DNA of 64,000 nucleotides from Emydura subglobosa (lineage: Eukaryota; Chordata; Testudines; Chelidae). A program made the translations under genes and the position numbers. Location of the stretch: the NCBI GenBank assembly GCA_007922225.1, contig ML679966.1, forward strand, positions 53,983,870-54,047,869, written 5' to 3'. Of the stretch, positions 59,221 to 64,000 are shown piece by piece. The notes beneath the pieces are model-generated. The model ran no database searches. It worked only from the letters and a program-made list of their open reading frames with translations, and was not told the origin of the DNA. Each line of letters opens with the position of its first letter. The first letter of the stretch is position 1.

Positions 59221-61339
59221 GTGCTTTGAAGGAAGACAGCCAGCATCTTGAAAAATTGGGCCAATTGAAATCAATTTATGTTCAAGTGTGTACAAAGGTA
59301 GACTAACTTCTGTCCAATTGTGATCTCAGCCCCAACAAAACAAATACACTTCTGAACAGCAAAGAAAGCATGCCACAGTATGAAAGCAGTGTGACTGACA
59401 AACTGATGTCAAATTGGGATGCCTCTAGAAAGAATGGGACAAGGCAGAGAAATCTGATCATTACAAATACATCCTTCTTGCCCTATAGCATCCCAGACAC
59501 ACTACTTTTACCAAATACTGTCTGGATGCAGCCTTACATACTAAACCACAGAATATAAATAAGATACAAATAAAGATTCCACTTCTTGAATCAATCAAGT
59601 AATTATATTTACTGGGCTGAGAAGGAGGGGGAAACCCCTCCCAATAGTCACTAAATCAAAGATGAATGATTTCAAACAGCAAAACTTCAAAATAAAACAA
59701 AACCTCTTAAAGCCTGGAAGAACCAAATGGCCCCAGGCCACGCAATGTTAATGGAATGTATATTAACTGAGGAGAAATGGAACAAGTTACCAACAGTCAT
59801 GGAAATCCTGAAAGATAAATATATGTTGTACAGAAAGAGCAAACTCTACTGAACAGTTTTCCAGGGGCCTGATTTTACATTCCTTGCACACCTCAAGTTT
59901 GCCTTAAAGTCACTGGGAGTTTAGTGTACATGCAAGGATTGCAGAACTAGGCTTCTGTCTAAATGATCAACCCATGGTTGCACTGAGTAAGAATATATAC
60001 ACACACTTAGATAAGGCAAAACAAATACACATGGCAATTAATACAGAAACAAAGCAAGTTACTTAAAAAGAAAAGTCTGATTGAATGTGGCTGAACATGA
60101 AACATATTTCTAATCCCTTTTCCCAGAACTGGAAGGCATTAAGGAGGAGGAAACATGATGCTAACAGGGTGAAATTGGAAAAAGTTAAATAGCGTCGTCA
60201 AATAGCTGAAATATTTAAGGAACATTTCCTAAACTACTTTGAAAGGGAGTACACTAACCAAATGCTATCTGATACTGGCTGCATGCCCATAACTTTAGTT
60301 GGGTTGTGGCTCAATGAGGCAAAGGACAAACATCGACTGGAATAGCTGAAAATCAATAAAAAATATAGGCAGAGCACACATGGGATTTCTTATAGCACAG
60401 TTAGGAAGGCAAAGAATAAAAGCATGGGGGCCCATACTGCTGTTATAACTTTGGAAATTTTTCTTGAGCATGGAAGTGTTTTAGAAAATTGACTATTTAA
60501 AGAAAATAAAGTCAGATTGATGTATGCTAAATAAAACACAATTGTGCTAAACTGAGGATGGAGTAATATTTCCCATAGATTTAGAAGTTAGTTTATTAAT
60601 GCTAGAGCCCTATTTGGACTTATTTCCCACACAAATTGATAAACAGAAATATCCATTTCCTTATATAACCACCTCTCTAAACTTTCATTGCTTCTTACAT
60701 CTATGACCATATCCAAAACTGGATGAAGGAAGTCTGCCATCCTAAACCGAACAGGAAGCTCTAAACTGTTTCTCTCTTCCAGGCATCCCTCCCCTTATAT
60801 ATTTTGGGATAAATTTTCAGATAAGGTTATCATTTATGTGTACTGTGTGATAGTTAAAAGAATTCCTGCAAAGCTTTTGATAAACTCACCAATGCCAAAA
60901 GAAGTCAGGGTCACAATAAAGGTGACATTAAAGTACTCATAGCTATTATCTTCTCTTACAAATAACGTTTTTGTGAAAATACTATAGGGGAGTTAGCTAA
61001 ATCTTAGAAGTGTTTTACTTCATCCTTATTTCTAAAATAACTTACACACTGGAAACATTTCAATTTATTTTGTTAAAGGGGTGGTGACAGGACTAACCAC
61101 ACTGAGTAGAATGGGAAGGGATTTGAAGCTACTATATATCTGATTAAGACATATATGATACATGAAGTTCCTGTTGAGAAGTGTCAGGTATTATACAGTT
61201 TCTTACACAGAAACACTGAATAAATGAAGAGTCATGAGAACATTTAAACATGCTCTGAACAAAGGGGTAGGCTAGGACTGTATGGCACAGCTGGCTACTA
61301 GAACATACACCTTTCATTGCTAGGTCATTAGCTGACTGA
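59221..61339. other. Intronic sequence, possibly old LINE debris, no call
   Basis: Some stretches (59350-60480) look like broken retroelement coding sequence, but no motif could be placed. Confidence 0.4.
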
Positions 61340-61359
61340 AGACCAGGTCAAATCTAGCC

Positions 61360-61674
61360 ATGACTGGTGTACAAGTATTGAAGGGCATGTGCTGTTTAGG
61401 AAAGACAGATATAAAGGCAAAAGGTGATGGAGTAGCATTGTATATCAATGATGAGGTAGACTGTAAAGAAATTAGAAGTGATGGAATGGATAAGACAGAG
61501 TCTATCTGGGTAAAAATCATATTGGGGAAGAAAACTACTAGAATTTCCCCTGGGATAGTGCTTGGGGTGTGCTACAGACCACCAGGATCTGATCTGGACA
61601 TGGATAGAGACCTCTTTAAGGCTTTTAATGAAGTAAATACTATTGGGAACTGTGTGATTATGGGAGACTAACTT
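61360..61674 (+). pseudogene. CR1 apurinic-like endonuclease fragment
   Basis: The frame shows GDGVALYINDEVDCK, ESIWVKI and GVCYRPPGSDLDMD, the middle of the exonuclease-endonuclease-phosphatase fold used by CR1 to nick target DNA. It ends at NCVIMGD followed by a stop where the catalytic GDFN motif should continue. Part of the element 61340-64000. Confidence 0.9.
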
Positions 61675-63064
61675 CCCAGATATAGACTGGAGGACAAGTG
61701 CTAGTAGTAATAATAGGGCCCAGATTTTCCTGGATGTGATAGCTAACAAATTCCTTCATCACATAGTTACCAAACCAACAAGAGGGGATGTTGTTTTAGA
61801 TTTGGTATTCGTCAGTAGTGAGGACCTCACAGAAGAACTGGTTGTAGGGGACAACCTTGGTTTGAGCCACCATGAGCTAATTCAGTTCAAACTAAATGAA
61901 AGGATAAACAAAAATAGATCTGTGACTAGGGTCTTTGATTTCAAAAGGGCCAACTTTAAAAAATTAAGGGAATTAGTTTGGGAAGTGGAATGGACTGAAG
62001 AACTCATGGATCTAGAGGTGGAGGAAGCTTGGAATTACTTCAGATCAAAGTTGGAGGAACTATCTGAAGCCTGCATCCCAAGAAAGGGGAAAAAATTCAT
62101 AGACAAGAGTTGTAGATCAAGCTGGATGAATAAGCATCTCAGACAGGTGATTAAAAGAAAGCCTACAAGGAAAGGAAGATGGGAGGGATCAGCAAGGAAA
62201 GTTACCTCTTGAATGTCAGAACATGTAGAGATAAAGTGAGAAAGGCCAAAAGCCAAGTAGAGTTGTACTTTGCAAAGGGAATTAAAGCCAATAGTAAAAG
62301 GTTCTATAGCCATATAAATGGGAAGAAAACAAAGAAAGAAATGGGACCACTAAGCACTGAGGATGGGGTGGAGGTTAAGGATAATCTAGGCATGGCCGAA
62401 TATCTAAACAAATACTTTGCCTCTGTTTTTAATGAGGCTAATGATGAACTTGGGGATAGTGGTAGGGTGGCTAATGGGAATGAGGATATGGGGTAGAAAT
62501 GACCACATCTGAGGTAGAAGCCAAACTCAAAGAACTTAATGAGACTAAATTGGGGGCCCGGATAATTTCCATCCAAGAATATTAAAGGAACTAGCACACG
62601 AAAATGCAAGCCCATTAGTAAGGATTTTTAATGAATCTGTAAACTCAAGGACTGTAATATATGACTGGAGAATTGCTAACATATTTCCTATTTTTAAGAA
62701 AGAAAAAAAAATGATCCAGGTAACTACAGGCCTGTTAGTTTGACCTCAGTAGTATGCAAGGTCTTGGAAAATTTTTTGAAAGAGAAAGTAGTTTAGGACA
62801 TCAGGGTTAACGGTAATTGGGATAAAATACAGCATGGCTTTATAAAAGGTAGACCGTGCCAGACCAACCTGATCTCCTTTTTTGAGAAGATAACAGGTTT
62901 TTTTAGACAAAGGGAATGCAGTGGATTTAATTTACCTAGATTTCAGTAAGGCATTTGATACAGTTCCACATGGGGAATTATTAGTTAAATTGGGAAAGAT
63001 GGGGATTAATATGAAAATTGAAAGGTAGATAAGGAACTGGTTAAAGTAGAAACTACAGTGGGTC

Positions 63065-63436
63065 ATGCTACAAGGTGAACTGTCAGGCTGCAGGGAGGTT
63101 ATTAGTGGAGTGTCTCAGGGATCGATCTTATTTAACCTTTTTATTACTGGCCTTGGCACAAAAAGTGGGCTAATAAAGTTTGCGGATGACACAAAGTTGG
63201 GAGATATTGCCAATACAGAGAAGGACCGGGATATCATACAGGAAGATCTGGATGACCTGGTAAACTGGAGTAACAGAAATAGGATGAAATGTAATAGTGG
63301 AAAGTGCAAGGTCATGCAACAACAAAGGACTAACAACAAGAATTTCTGCTATAAACTGGGGATGCATCAGTTGGAAGTGATAGAGGAGAAGGACCTGGGT
63401 GATTTGGTTGATCACAGGATGACTATGAGCTGCTAA
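63065..63436 (+). pseudogene. CR1 reverse transcriptase core fragment
   Basis: The frame contains GVSQGSILFNLFITGL and KFADDTKLGDIANTEKDRD with the catalytic DD intact at 63179-63196, followed by NWSNRNRMKCNSGKCKVM. The palm start (DFSKAFDTVPH-like) lies at about 62930-62970 in another frame. Stops and frameshifts on either side make it inactive despite the intact metal-binding pair. Confidence 0.92.
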
Positions 63437-64000
63437 TGTGATGTGGCCATGCAAAAAGCTAATGCGGTCTTTGGATGCATCAGATGAGGTATTTCCAGTA
63501 GAGATAGGGAGATGTTAGTACCATTATAACAAGGCACTGGTGAGACCTCATCTGGAATACTGTGTGCAGTTCTGATCCCCCATGTTTAAGAAAGATGAAT
63601 TCAAACTGGAACAGGTACAGAGATGGGCTAGTAGAATGATCCACGGAATGGAAAACCTGCCTTATGAGAGGAGACTCAAAGAGCTTGGCTTGTTTAGCCT
63701 AACCAAAAGAAGGTTATGGGGAGATATGTTGCTCTCTATAAATACATCAGAGGGATACATACCAGGGAAGGAGAGGAATTATTTAAGTTCAGTGCAATGG
63801 AGACACAAGAACTAATGAATATAAACTGGCCATCAGGAAATTGGGACTTGCAATTTGATGCTGGTTTCTAATCCTCAGAGGAGTGACGTTCTGGAATAGC
63901 CTTCCAAGGGGAGCAGTGGGAGCAAAAAACCTAGCTGGCTTCAAAACTGAGCTTGATAAATTATGGAGGTACTGGTTTGATGGGACAGTGTAGTTTGGCA

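Larger units (their letters stand above)
3993..64000 (-). other. PALLD: Putative very large PALLD intron upstream of the exon
   Basis: No upstream PALLD exon was found above 3992: I saw no Ig-domain segment and no exon ending in the KPKL-type sequence that precedes DPFKLQQ in other vertebrates. The region is therefore interpreted as a single large intron filled with decayed transposons. The segment at 44029-44172 may interrupt it. A separate gene boundary cannot be excluded from sequence alone. Confidence 0.6.
61340..64000 (+). mobile_element. Long decayed CR1 LINE, endonuclease to ORF2 end, runs off the window
   Basis: A near-continuous series of plus frames follows the CR1 ORF2 order: endonuclease (61360-61671), linker (61736-62212 and 62179-62496), RT (62700-63436) and the C-terminal segment (63582-63815), then a 3' UTR-like stretch to the window edge. 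The frames shift several times (frames 1, 2, 1, 2, 3), so the copy is dead. It is in the opposite orientation to PALLD. The 3' end is outside the window. Confidence 0.93.

Noticed and set aside
58230..59226. 8-base target duplication around the composite repeat
   Set aside because: Neither reading of the ends gives matching flanks (GGACCCTC against CAGTGCTT).
3993..64000. Search for upstream PALLD exons (Ig domain or exon ending KPKL)
   Set aside because: No open segment with Ig-domain Cys/Trp pattern or the expected linker was seen on the minus strand.
1..64000. Prokaryotic-type systems: CRISPR arrays, operons, tRNA or rRNA genes
   Set aside because: Repeat structure, intron signals and LINE content are vertebrate. 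tRNA-like stretches are SINE modules lacking a full cloverleaf.

Overview
This is AT-rich nuclear DNA from a vertebrate, most likely a turtle and otherwise another non-avian sauropsid. The evidence is one clearly recognisable vertebrate protein exon set in a landscape of CR1 LINE fragments (several subfamilies), MIR-type and L2-type relics, a DIRS-like tyrosine-recombinase retrotransposon relic, an LTR, and many short hAT-type DNA transposon remnants. There are no bacterial-style genes, operons, CRISPR arrays or recognisable tRNA/rRNA genes.

The only confident host gene is palladin (PALLD), on the minus strand. One 678-base internal coding exon (3315-3992) carries the proline-rich linker of this actin-associated Ig-domain protein: an FPPPP Ena/VASP-binding motif, two poly-proline runs, the FNYARPKQFI block shared with myotilin, and the internal methionine that corresponds to the start of the 90-kDa isoform. 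Sequence below 3315 is the downstream intron. Sequence above 3992 is read as the very large upstream intron, about 60 kb within the window. No other known PALLD exon was found.

The most interesting unexplained signal is a short open segment at 44029-44172 (minus). It has an acceptor, a donor and the same phase-2/phase-2 structure as the PALLD exon, so it would splice in frame into it. I do not recognise its acidic 47-residue peptide. It may be an undescribed cassette, first or terminal exon of PALLD, or part of a nested gene.

Layout: 1-3314 intron with CR1 and MIR fragments and a polypurine tract; 3315-3992 PALLD exon; 7148-7446 palindrome-rich repeat; 9246-9482 MIR; 9634-10882 a CR1 tip split by an LTR (9705-10849); 10890-13800 DIRS-like relic (minus); 13817-14015 hAT MITE; 18260-18725 fold-back; 19347-19470 hAT MITE; 21018-22069 CR1 and inverted repeat; 25425-26960 MIR and CR1 reverse transcriptase (minus); 27385-27650 fold-back; 30855-31620 CR1 (minus); 33220-33560 tRNA-like repeat; 34389-34525 hAT MITE; 35020-35510 L2; 43187-43262 microsatellite; 44029-44172 candidate exon; 44840-45150 hAT MITE and repeat; 49096-49350 MITE and MIR; 53355-53990 LINE 3' end; 58243-59220 composite repeat; 61340-64000 long decayed CR1 (plus) that runs off the window.

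Repeat calls rest on remembered consensus features, terminal inverted repeats and target-site duplications read by eye. No alignment or database search was run, and family boundaries are approximate.
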